This document shows, one piece after another, positions 57,109 to 64,000 of a stretch of DNA of 64,000 bases (position 1 is the first letter of the stretch; every line of letters starts with the position of its first letter). The translations under genes and the position numbers were made by a program. A model generated the notes under the pieces. It made no database searches and was not told where the DNA came from. It saw nothing but the letters and a program-made list of their open reading frames with translations. Source of the DNA: Burkholderiales bacterium 67-32 (GTDB lineage: Bacteria > Pseudomonadota > Gammaproteobacteria > Burkholderiales > Burkholderiaceae_B); contig MKUP01000025.1 of NCBI GenBank assembly GCA_001898625.1, forward strand, positions 186,001 to 250,000, read 5' to 3'.

Positions 57109-58749
57109 TCAGGCCGCGGCCGCCCTGGATGCCACCATCTCGGCCAGGGATTTCTTCGACACCTTGCCGAAGGTGGACACCGGAAAATCGTCCAGGACCT
57201 CCAGCCGCTCGGGCAGCTTGAACTTGGCGATCTCGCGCGCCTTCAGGAACGCCACCAGTTCCGGCAGCGTCAGCGACGCGCCCGCCCGCAGCACCACGCA
57301 CGCGCACATGCGTTCGCCCAGGTCGGGATCCGGCATGGGAACGCAGGCCACGTTCTGCACGGCGGGATGCATGAGTATCAGGTTCTCGATTTCTTCCGCG
57401 CTGATCTTCTCGCCGCCGCGGTTGATCAGGTCCTTCTTGCGGCCCTCGACGATGTAGTTGCCCGAGGGATGCCGGCGCATGAGATCGCCGGACCGGTAGA
57501 AACCGTCGGGCGTGAACTGCCTCGCGTTGTACTCGGGCACGCCGAAATAGCCCCGCAGCGTGTAGGGACCGCGGCAGGACAGTTCGCCCACCTCGCCCGG
57601 CCCGACCTCGCGCCCCTCGTCGTCGATCAGCCTGACCTCGTCGTCGGGGCAGACCGGCCGGCCGCAGGTTTCCATCAGCACGTCCTCGGGGTCGTCGTGG
57701 CGCACGAACATCAGCACGCCTTCCGACATGCCGAAGTTCTCCTGCACCAGCGCGGTGGGAATCAGGCGGCGGGTGCGCGAACGGACCTCGGGCTGCATGC
57801 GCTGGCCGCCGCTCTGGATGAGCCGCAGCGACGACAGGTCGTAGCGCCCGATGTCCGGATCGTTGATCAGGCGTATCAGCAGCGCCGGCACCACCTTCAG
57901 GTGCGTGACGCGATGCTTCTCGATCAGCGTGAACATCTCGGCCGGACGGGTGTTCGCGTGCAGCACCACCTTGGCGCCGTTGAACAGGAAGCCCTGTATC
58001 CCGGGACACGCCAATGGCAGGTTGTGCGCGATGGGCAGCACCAGCAGCAGCACGGAATCGCCGTCCACCCGGGTCACTTCCGCCGCCACCTTGGAGTTAT
58101 AGGCGTAGTCGTTGTTGGTGCGCGGGATCAGCTTGGGAATCCCGGTGGTGCCGCCCGACAGCTGGAAGATGCAGGGGTCCTCGGGATCGATGCGGATGTC
58201 GCGCAGAGCCGCACGGCCGCCCGGGGCCGGCGTCTCGATCAGCTCGGCCAGCGAATGTTCTCCCGGCCCCGCCGGGCCCAACACCAGCCGAAGCCGCAGG
58301 CAGTCGTTCTCCTGCCGTATGCGGTCGACGATGGGACCAAAGGCGAAGTCCCCTTGCGATGCCGGATAGACGCAGCAGCGCGCCTGCGACAGCCTGACGA
58401 ACTGGCTGATCTCCAGGTAGCGATGGGTAACCAGCGCGGCGATGGGGATGGCGCCGATCTTCTGCAGCGCGAAATACAGGATCACGAACTCGGCCACGTT
58501 CGGCAGGGTTGGCACGACGCGGTCCAGCGGCCGCAGCCCCAGCGCCAGCAGGTGCAGCGCCAGGTTGTCGCTCAGCCGATCCAGGTCGGCGTAGGTATGG
58601 CTGCGATCACCGTCGACCAGGGCCACCCGATCCGCATGGCGCGCGAAGACCTGCGCGAATTCCTGGGCCAGCGAGCGGTCCTGCCAGTAGCCCCGCTCTC
58701 GGTAGCGGCGGGCGAACTCGGGCGGAAAGGGGACGAATCCTTCGAGCAT
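57109..58749 (-). CDS. Aryl-AMP/aryl-CoA ligase with a salicylate-type specificity pocket
   Basis: ANL-superfamily enzyme of 546 residues, closest in style to EntE/DhbE/PchD. ATP loop SGGTTGIPKLIPR near residue 198, NFGMSEG near 338, SGDL and GRKKDLINRGGEKIS near 420, and the C-terminal lysine in STFGKVSKK. The pocket reads HNLPLACPG with Cys248 and FGMSEGVL with Leu346; by recollection Cys and Leu at these places mark salicylate enzymes, Ser and Val mark 2,3-dihydroxybenzoate enzymes. No carrier protein or NRPS is near, so I infer a catabolic activation of salicylate or a similar acid to its AMP or CoA ester. Confidence 0.85.
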   Translation of the reverse strand: MLEGFVPFPPEFARRYRERGYWQDRSLAQEFAQVFARHADRVALVDGDRSHTYADLDRLSDNLALHLLALGLRPLDRVVPTLPNVAEFVILYFALQKIGAIPIAALVTHRYLEISQFVRLSQARCCVYPASQGDFAFGPIVDRIRQENDCLRLRLVLGPAGPGEHSLAELIETPAPGGRAALRDIRIDPEDPCIFQLSGGTTGIPKLIPRTNNDYAYNSKVAAEVTRVDGDSVLLLVLPIAHNLPLACPGIQGFLFNGAKVVLHANTRPAEMFTLIEKHRVTHLKVVPALLIRLINDPDIGRYDLSSLRLIQSGGQRMQPEVRSRTRRLIPTALVQENFGMSEGVLMFVRHDDPEDVLMETCGRPVCPDDEVRLIDDEGREVGPGEVGELSCRGPYTLRGYFGVPEYNARQFTPDGFYRSGDLMRRHPSGNYIVEGRKKDLINRGGEKISAEEIENLILMHPAVQNVACVPMPDPDLGERMCACVVLRAGASLTLPELVAFLKAREIAKFKLPERLEVLDDFPVSTFGKVSKKSLAEMVASRAAAA

Positions 58750-58758
58750 GGCGCCTCC

Positions 58759-59520
58759 TCAGGTCGAGCTGGTGTAGCCGCCGTCGATCACGACGATCTC
58801 GCCGGTAACGAAACGGTTCGATTGCAGCAGGTTCAACATGGTCTCGGCCACGTCGTCGGCGGTCACGCAGCGGCGCAGCGGCGTGGCCCGGGCACGCTTG
58901 CCCATGAGGTCGCCGTACTTCTCGCCCAGCATGCGCTGCATCCAGTCGCCCTCCATCCAGCCCGGCGCGACGGCGTTCACCCGGATGTCCGGACCCAGGT
59001 TCCAGGCCAGCGTCTTGGTCAAGTTCACGACCGCGGCCTTGCTGGCGGCATAGGGCAAGGGCTGGGGTCCGGGCCGCAGGCCGACGATGCTGGCCGTGTT
59101 GACGATGGCCGGGTCCGTACCCTTCCTGAGCAGCGGCACCGCGGCGCGCGTGACCTGGAAAAGCCCCCGCACGTTCACCGCGAAAGTGCGGTCCCACTCG
59201 TCCATGTCCAGGCTGTCCAGGTCCCGGACTTTCCAGGCCGCGGTGGTGCCGGCGTTGTTGACCAGCGCGTCCAGGTGCACGAACCGCTCGTCGACGGCCC
59301 GCATCATCTGGCGCACCGCCGCGTCGTCGGACACGTCGCACTGGAGCAGCATGGTGCGGGCTCCCAGGGCCGCCGCCTCGCTGGCCACTTCGCCGGCGGC
59401 CTTCCCGCTGGAGGCGTAATTGATCGCCACGTCGTAGCCGGCGCGCGCCAGGGCCAGGACCGCACTGCGGCCGATACCGGTCGCCCCGCCGGTGACCAGG
59501 GCTTTTCTTCGCTCGTTCAT
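58759..59520 (-). CDS. Short-chain dehydrogenase/reductase (FabG-like)
   Basis: 253 residues with the SDR cofactor motif VTGGATGIGRSA, NNAG near residue 90, catalytic Ser in NTASIVG, YAASK (Tyr and Lys) near 155 and the ending FVTGEIVVIDGGYTSST. ATG at 59520 is chosen with GGAA before it; ATGs at 59526 and 59532 are equally in frame. It lies between the Bug and ligase genes, 9 bases from the latter, and probably oxidises or reduces an intermediate of the same pathway. Confidence 0.9.
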   Translation of the reverse strand: MNERRKALVTGGATGIGRSAVLALARAGYDVAINYASSGKAAGEVASEAAALGARTMLLQCDVSDDAAVRQMMRAVDERFVHLDALVNNAGTTAAWKVRDLDSLDMDEWDRTFAVNVRGLFQVTRAAVPLLRKGTDPAIVNTASIVGLRPGPQPLPYAASKAAVVNLTKTLAWNLGPDIRVNAVAPGWMEGDWMQRMLGEKYGDLMGKRARATPLRRCVTADDVAETMLNLLQSNRFVTGEIVVIDGGYTSST

Positions 59521-59555
59521 CTGCATTTCCATCGTGGTTGATTGGACGGCCAGGC

Positions 59556-60551
59556 CTACTGGGGCTGGATCGCCAGTTCCTGCACCGTGTTCTTCCAGAC
59601 CGCCTGCTGGCCCCGCACGAAGGCCTGGAGATCGGCCGCGCTGCCGTGCATGGGGTAGACACCCAGGTCGGCCAGGCGCGAGACCAGTTCCTTGTCGTCC
59701 AGCAGGCGATTGATGTCGACGTTGATGCGCTCGACCACCGCGCCGGGCGTCCCGGTGGGCGCGAACAACGCGAACCACCCCAGCGACTCGAAGCCCGGCA
59801 GGGTCTCGGCCACCGTGGGCACCGACTCCAGGCCCGGCAGCCGCCGCGGCGAAGTCACCGCCAGGGCCCGCATCTTGCCGGCCTTGACGTGCTGGACCAG
59901 GGCGGGGATACCGTCGATGGTCAGCGCCGCCTCGCCCGCCAGCACCGCGTTGATGGCGGCGGGCGATCCGGCATAGGGCACGGTGAAAAGCTGGAACCCG
60001 CCGGCCCGCGCCAGCATCTCGCCGGTCAGGTGCGGCACCGATCCGGCCTGCGCCGCCGCGAAATTCAGGGTGCCCGGCCGGGCCTTCCCTTCCTTCGCCA
60101 GGTCCGCCATGGAACGAATGGCCGACGTGCCCGGCACCACCACCATCATGGGGCTGGTGCCCACGGCGGCCACGGGCACGATGTCACGGTCCATGTCGTA
60201 CTGCGGCTGCTTGTAGAGCAAGGGTGTGAGCACCGCCGCGGCGGCCGGCACGAAGCCCACCGTATAGCCGTCGGCGCCGGATCGCGCCAGCGTGGACATG
60301 CCAGGAATGCCACCGGCGCCGGGCTTATTCTCGACATACACCGGCTGTCCCCAGCCGTGCGAGAGCCGGTCGGCGATCAACCGCGCCACGACGTCGGGCG
60401 CGGCTCCGGGCGGGAACGGCACGATCATCCTGACCGGTTTGGCGGGCCAGGTCTGGGCCCGCGATTCCGGAATCAACGATAGAACGACGGCGAACCCTGC
60501 CGCCCATGCCAGCAACCGGCTGTGCCGGCCCGAGGCCATGATGCGTTGCAT
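59556..60551 (-). CDS. Bug/TctC-family solute receptor
   Basis: 331-residue periplasmic receptor, signal peptide ending SRAQ, with VRMIVPFPPGAAPDVVARL, VENKPGAGGIPG and PYAGSPAAINAVLAG. AGGAG lies before the ATG at 60551. First gene of the operon with the SDR, aryl-AMP ligase and amidohydrolase, and divergent from a lysR gene. It probably binds the aromatic acid that the ligase activates. Confidence 0.92.
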   Translation of the reverse strand: MQRIMASGRHSRLLAWAAGFAVVLSLIPESRAQTWPAKPVRMIVPFPPGAAPDVVARLIADRLSHGWGQPVYVENKPGAGGIPGMSTLARSGADGYTVGFVPAAAAVLTPLLYKQPQYDMDRDIVPVAAVGTSPMMVVVPGTSAIRSMADLAKEGKARPGTLNFAAAQAGSVPHLTGEMLARAGGFQLFTVPYAGSPAAINAVLAGEAALTIDGIPALVQHVKAGKMRALAVTSPRRLPGLESVPTVAETLPGFESLGWFALFAPTGTPGAVVERINVDINRLLDDKELVSRLADLGVYPMHGSAADLQAFVRGQQAVWKNTVQELAIQPQ

Positions 60552-60629
60552 GCTTGTCTCCTGCGCGTGCTATCAAGTTTTTGTGGTGGACGCGAGGTGA
60601 CTGTAGAAAAGTGGCGGTGCTACGGACAA

Positions 60630-60666
60630 GATGTCAAAATCCCACGAGTGATTCGATTTTGATATC
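60630..60666. promoter_or_regulatory. LysR-type operator touching the lysR start codon
   Basis: GATGTCAAAATC (60630-60641) and GATTTTGATATC (60655-60666) are inverted copies with one mismatch, separated by 13 bases. The right arm ends one base before the lysR ATG, which therefore has no ribosome binding site of its own. Confidence 0.65.
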
Positions 60667-60667
60667 C

Positions 60668-61579
60668 ATGAAACTCAATCAGCTGCGGGATCTCGTGGCC
60701 ATCGTCGAACATGGCGGGCTGCGCGCCGCCGCCCGCCGGCTCGGCGTGGCGCAGCCGCTGCTCACCCGCAGCGTGCGCGGCCTGGAAAAGGAACTGGGCA
60801 CGCCGCTGTTCGAACGCCAGGCGCGCGGCATGGTGTTGACGCCGCTCGGCCGGCTGTTCCACGAACGCGCGCGCGGCATGGTCAACGAACTGCGCCGGGC
60901 GCGCGACGAACTGGCGCAGGCCCAGGGCTCGGGCGCCGGCACGGTCATCGCCGGCCTGTCCATCATGCCGCACATGGGCCTGCTGCCCCGTGCCCTGCCC
61001 GCCTTCCGGCGGCGCTATCCCCAGGTCTACCTGCAGCTCATCGAAGGCCTGTTCCCCGATCTCGAATCGCAGTTGCGCAGCGGCGCCATCGATTTCTACC
61101 TGGGCGCCGCGCCCGGCACCGTGCCGGCCGGCTTCATCGTCGAACCGCTGTTCTCGAACACCCGCGCCGTGGTCTGCCGCAAGGGACATCCGCTGGCGCG
61201 CTCGCGTTCGCTCAAGGCACTGGCCGGCGCCGAATGGGCCCTGCCCTCGACCGACTACGACAACCAGGACGACCTGGCGCGGCTGTTCCAGGAATACGGC
61301 CTGCCCGCGCCGCGCGTGGCGCTCCAGGCGCGCACCGCGCTGTCGATGATGGTCGCGCTGGCCAACAGCGACCTGCTCGCGCTGCTGCCGGTGCAATGGC
61401 GGGAATTCGACCTGACGCGCGATTCGCTGCAGGTGATCGCCGTGCGCGAAAGCCTGCCCGCGCCCGACATCGTGCTGATCCGGCGCGCCGAGATGCCCAT
61501 GACGCCGGCGGCCGAACACCTGTGCGACCTCATGCAGCGCAACGCCCCGTCCCTCCAGCCCATGCGGGGCCGCGCATGA
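60668..61579 (+). CDS. LysR-family regulator of the aryl-AMP ligase operon
   Basis: 303 residues from the ATG at 60668: the HTH begins at residue 1 (MKLNQLRDLVAIVEHGGLRAAARRLGVAQPLLTRSV, split over two helices), so this start is right although the open frame begins 114 bases earlier. The remainder is the LysR effector domain. No Shine-Dalgarno sequence precedes it; an inverted repeat fills that place. It is divergent from the Bug-SDR-ligase-amidohydrolase operon and overlaps the following MpaB-like gene as ATGA. Confidence 0.9.
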   Translation: MKLNQLRDLVAIVEHGGLRAAARRLGVAQPLLTRSVRGLEKELGTPLFERQARGMVLTPLGRLFHERARGMVNELRRARDELAQAQGSGAGTVIAGLSIMPHMGLLPRALPAFRRRYPQVYLQLIEGLFPDLESQLRSGAIDFYLGAAPGTVPAGFIVEPLFSNTRAVVCRKGHPLARSRSLKALAGAEWALPSTDYDNQDDLARLFQEYGLPAPRVALQARTALSMMVALANSDLLALLPVQWREFDLTRDSLQVIAVRESLPAPDIVLIRRAEMPMTPAAEHLCDLMQRNAPSLQPMRGRA

Positions 61580-62463
61580 TACGCAGGCATATCGAGGCCC
61601 AGGTCCTGGGCCTGACCGGACTGGCACTGGGCGGCATCGACTTCGAACATCCGCGCGGCGACCCCGGCCTGTTCGGACCCGACTCGGCCAGTTGGAAGGT
61701 GCACGGGGATTTCACCTCCATGCTGATCGGCGGCATTGCCGCCCTGCTCATGCAGATGCTGCATCCGCTCGCGCTCGCCGGCGTCTGGGACCACTCCAAT
61801 TTCCGCCAGGACATGCTGGGCCGCCTGCGCCGGACCGGCCAGTTCATCTCGGGCACCACCTACGCCGCCACGGCGGATGCGGAGCGGTTGATCGCGCGCG
61901 TGCGCGGCATCCACGAACAGGTACGCGGCACGGCGCCCGACGGCCGCCCCTACGCGGCCGACGATCCCGACCTGCTGACCTGGGTCCACGTGGCCGAGGT
62001 CAGCAACTTCCTGGCCGCGCACCTGCGTCATCGCAATCCCGCGCTGTCCGGCGCCGAGCAGGACCGCTACTACGACGAGATCGCGCTGATCGCGCTGCGC
62101 CTGGGCGCCCGCGAGGTCCCCCGTTCGCGCGCGGAAGTGGCGGCCTACCTGGCGCGCATGCGGCCGCAACTGGTGTGCGACGACCGCACCCGCGAAATCG
62201 CCCGCATCCTGCTGTCCCATCCCCCGGCCGTCAGCCCGCTGGCGCGCCCGGTGAGCCGGTTCATGATGGAAGCCGGCACGGCCTTGCTTCCGGACTGGGC
62301 CGCCGACATGCTGGAGTTGCGGCGCCCCGCCTGGCGGGTCCGCGCCGCCGGCATGGCGATCGGCGGCGTCGCGCCGGTGCTGCGCTGGGCCGTGCGCAAC
62401 GGCTCGGCGCACCGGGCAAAGCGGCGCATGGGACTGCTGCCGCCATCCCCCGACAGGCTTTGA
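61576..62463 (+). CDS. DUF2236/MpaB-family oxygenase-like protein
   Basis: 295 residues. The DUF2236 core is present: KVHGDFTSMLIGGIAALLMQMLHPLALAGVWDHS region near 32-65, RLRRTGQFISGTTYA near 75, HVAEVSNFLAAHLR near 127. Characterised members, such as latex-clearing protein and MpaB, bind b-type heme and oxidise hydrophobic substrates. The start overlaps the lysR stop as ATGA, so it is coupled to the regulator and perhaps belongs to its pathway. Substrate unknown. Confidence 0.83.
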   Translation: MIRRHIEAQVLGLTGLALGGIDFEHPRGDPGLFGPDSASWKVHGDFTSMLIGGIAALLMQMLHPLALAGVWDHSNFRQDMLGRLRRTGQFISGTTYAATADAERLIARVRGIHEQVRGTAPDGRPYAADDPDLLTWVHVAEVSNFLAAHLRHRNPALSGAEQDRYYDEIALIALRLGAREVPRSRAEVAAYLARMRPQLVCDDRTREIARILLSHPPAVSPLARPVSRFMMEAGTALLPDWAADMLELRRPAWRVRAAGMAIGGVAPVLRWAVRNGSAHRAKRRMGLLPPSPDRL

Positions 62464-62487
62464 CGGCCGGCATGTGAATGTCTAACA

Positions 62488-62527
62488 TATATTCCATATA
62501 GAAATTTGCTTATTTCTTTAAGAAATA
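62488..62527. promoter_or_regulatory. A/T-rich inverted repeats before the persulfide dioxygenase gene
   Basis: TATAT-TCC-ATATA (62488-62500) and the 17-base TATTTCTTTAAGAAATA (62511-62527), a perfect repeat about a central T, one base before the ATG at 62529. The whole 65-base gap is A/T-rich, in contrast to all around it. ArsR-type sulfide sensors (BigR/SqrR) bind similar sites before such genes; no such regulator is in the window. Confidence 0.5.
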
Positions 62528-62528
62528 T

Positions 62529-63236
62529 ATGATCCTCCGCCAGTTCTTCGAACCCGACTCCAGCACCTACACCTACCTCCTGGCGTCCCGCCGCGCAGGC
62601 GAGGCGCTGATCATCGATCCGGTCAAGGAACGCCTGGACCACTACCTGCAGGCCATACGCGAGCTGGACCTGCGCCTGGTCCACGCCATCGACACCCATA
62701 CTCACGCCGACCACATCACCGCGCTGGGCGATCTGCGCGACGCCACCGCCTGCACCACCATCATGGGCGAACGCTCGCGCGCCGAATGCGTCTCGCGCCA
62801 GGTGCGCGACGGCGAACTGCTGCGTGTGGACGGCATCACGCTGCAGGCTCTGTATACCCCCGGGCACACCGACGAATCCTTCAGCTTCGTGCTGGAGCCG
62901 ACCGCGCCCCAGGCCGTCTTCACCGGCGACGTGCTGCTGATCCGCAGCACCGGCCGCACCGACTTCCAGGCGGGCGACGCCGGGCTGTCGTGGCACTCCA
63001 TCGTCGACCGGCTGTTCGCGCTGCCCGACGACACCACGGTCTACCCGGCGCACGACTACAAGGGCTGGACCGCCTCCAGCATCGGCGAGGAAAAGCGGCA
63101 CAACCCGCGCCTGGCCGGCAAGACGCAGGCCGAATACGTCGAGATCATGCGCAACCTGAACCTGCCCAACCCGCGCCTGATGGACGTGGCCATACCGGCC
63201 AACCTGGCGTGCGGGCAGGCGCCCGGATCGCCGTAA
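62529..63236 (+). CDS. ETHE1-like persulfide dioxygenase (MBL fold)
   Basis: 235-residue metallo-beta-lactamase-fold protein. Metal and structural residues: THTHADHIT near residue 57, the PGHTDES histidine near 115, GDVLLIRSTGRTDFQ near 138 and YPAHDYKG near 177, all as in ETHE1 and bacterial Blh. It oxidises glutathione persulfide to sulfite and so removes sulfide. The ATG has no clear ribosome binding site; an inverted repeat sits in its place. Transcribed alone. Confidence 0.9.
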   Translation: MILRQFFEPDSSTYTYLLASRRAGEALIIDPVKERLDHYLQAIRELDLRLVHAIDTHTHADHITALGDLRDATACTTIMGERSRAECVSRQVRDGELLRVDGITLQALYTPGHTDESFSFVLEPTAPQAVFTGDVLLIRSTGRTDFQAGDAGLSWHSIVDRLFALPDDTTVYPAHDYKGWTASSIGEEKRHNPRLAGKTQAEYVEIMRNLNLPNPRLMDVAIPANLACGQAPGSP

Positions 63237-63270
63237 CGGCCTATCATGGGATCTCTGTCCGCGGAATCCC

Positions 63271-63960
63271 ATGACCGCCCTTCTCGTCCGCCATGAACTC
63301 AACCGCCACGGCCGCGACATCGCGGTCGGGGACATCCATGGCCATTTCACGCGGCTGCGAGCCGCCCTGGACCGCGCGGGCTTCGATCCCGCCACCGACC
63401 GGCTCTTCAGCGTGGGCGACCTGGTCGACCGAGGGCCGGAATCCGGACAGGTGCTGGACTGGCTCGCTCTTCCCTGGTTCCATGCGGTGCGCGGCAATCA
63501 CGAAGACATCGCGATACGCTACGCCAAGGGCAATCCCGTCGACCAGACCAGCTACATCGCCAACGGCGGAGCCTGGTTCGTGACGCAACCCCTCGCGCGG
63601 CGCCATGTCTATGCCGAAGCATTCGCGCGCCTGCCACTGGCCAGGGAGATCGAAACGCAGGTCGGACTCGTGGGCATCGTGCACGCGGACAGCCCGGTGC
63701 GGGACTGGAGCCGGCTGGCCTGGTCGCTGCGGCTGTGGCGCGCGGCGCGGGACCGCGCGATGTGGTCGCGCGATCGGCTGCAGGACGAGAACGCCAGCGG
63801 CGTGGCCGGGCTGCGCGCGCTGGTGGTGGGCCACACGCCCGTGGACGATCCGGTCGTGCTGGGCAACGTCCATCACATCGACACGGGCGGATGGATGCCG
63901 AACGGCCGCTTCACGCTGCTGGACCTCGCCACGCTGCAAGCCATCCCGCCCATAAGCTAG
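63271..63960 (+). CDS. Metallophosphoesterase, PrpA/PrpE-like serine/threonine phosphatase
   Basis: 229 residues with the three phosphoesterase motifs GDIHGH near residue 20, GDLVDRG near 49 and GNHE near 76, plus GHTPVD and HHIDTGGW for the distal metal histidines. It resembles small lambda-type phosphatases. The gene lies 34 bases after the persulfide dioxygenase and may be cotranscribed. The 40 bases after it contain AGGAGGG but no complete gene. Confidence 0.88.
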   Translation: MTALLVRHELNRHGRDIAVGDIHGHFTRLRAALDRAGFDPATDRLFSVGDLVDRGPESGQVLDWLALPWFHAVRGNHEDIAIRYAKGNPVDQTSYIANGGAWFVTQPLARRHVYAEAFARLPLAREIETQVGLVGIVHADSPVRDWSRLAWSLRLWRAARDRAMWSRDRLQDENASGVAGLRALVVGHTPVDDPVVLGNVHHIDTGGWMPNGRFTLLDLATLQAIPPIS

Positions 63961-64000
63961 ACTGGATCCTGCCGCACGCCGCACGGCGACAGGAGGGCAT

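Noticed and set aside
57079-59541. 820-residue plus-strand open frame
   Set aside because: Covers the ligase and SDR genes on the other strand; no recognisable motif and His/Gln/Arg-rich shadow composition.
63961-64000. Start of another gene at the right edge
   Set aside because: AGGAGGG is followed by too few bases to tell; no codons can be read.

Overview
The window is GC-rich chromosomal DNA of a beta-proteobacterium, most likely an Alcaligenaceae member close to Bordetella or Achromobacter. I infer this from three Bug/TctC orphan solute receptors, many aromatic-acid catabolic cassettes, a TRAP 2-oxoacid transporter, an ectABCD cluster led by a MarR regulator, and the general protein style. 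I see no rRNA, tRNA, CRISPR array, insertion sequence, phage gene or origin. Gene density is high, with no gene-free stretch over 300 bases. Many genes are joined by ATGA stop/start overlaps, so most of the window is organised in operons.

Layout, left to right. 1-3148 (minus): dadA, a UgpB-like binding protein and a truncated ugpQ. 3286-11246 (minus): one long transcription unit made of a five-gene Liv-type ABC importer, a CYP199A-like cytochrome P450, its 2Fe-2S ferredoxin, a MarR regulator and the ferredoxin reductase. It is preceded by an 18-bp perfect palindrome over a promoter. 11265-15720: argD, a CDP-glucoseen-reductase-like flavoprotein, an SDR, a LysE exporter and panD. 15806-19880 (minus): ectR-ectA-ectB-ectC-ectD for ectoine and hydroxyectoine; ectA appears to start at CTG. 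20003-25150: fadE, a DnaQ/GIY-YIG nuclease fusion, a quinone-oxidoreductase-like MDR and an orphan STN-domain protein. 25137-31668 (minus): a DUF6351 lipoprotein and Bug receptor, then the DctB/DctD two-component pair. 31891-33592: AI-2E family and TRIC/UPF0126 membrane proteins. 33695-38825: LysR, a flavin hydroxylase, a VOC protein, an alpha/beta hydrolase and IclR, probably an aromatic or heterocycle catabolic route. 38818-42450 (minus): a TakPQM-like TRAP transporter behind a sigma-54 promoter, the obvious target for DctB/DctD.

42549-46753 holds the module I find most novel: a Bug receptor, a di-iron ferritin-like protein, a RidA-family protein, a TetR regulator and an alpha/beta hydrolase. 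Two divergent, near-mirror-image promoters each abut a copy of the same TetR-type operator. The gene set resembles the Rut pyrimidine pathway (RutR/RutC/RutD) with a di-iron enzyme where the flavin oxygenase would be. 46638-49983 is a TetR-MFS-MATE efflux operon whose regulator has a hairpin over its ribosome binding site. 50045-56105 is czcICBA heavy-metal efflux. 56247-60551 is an operon of Bug receptor, SDR, salicylate-type aryl-AMP ligase and amidohydrolase, divergent from a LysR gene with an MpaB-like partner. The window ends with an ETHE1-like persulfide dioxygenase and a metallophosphatase.
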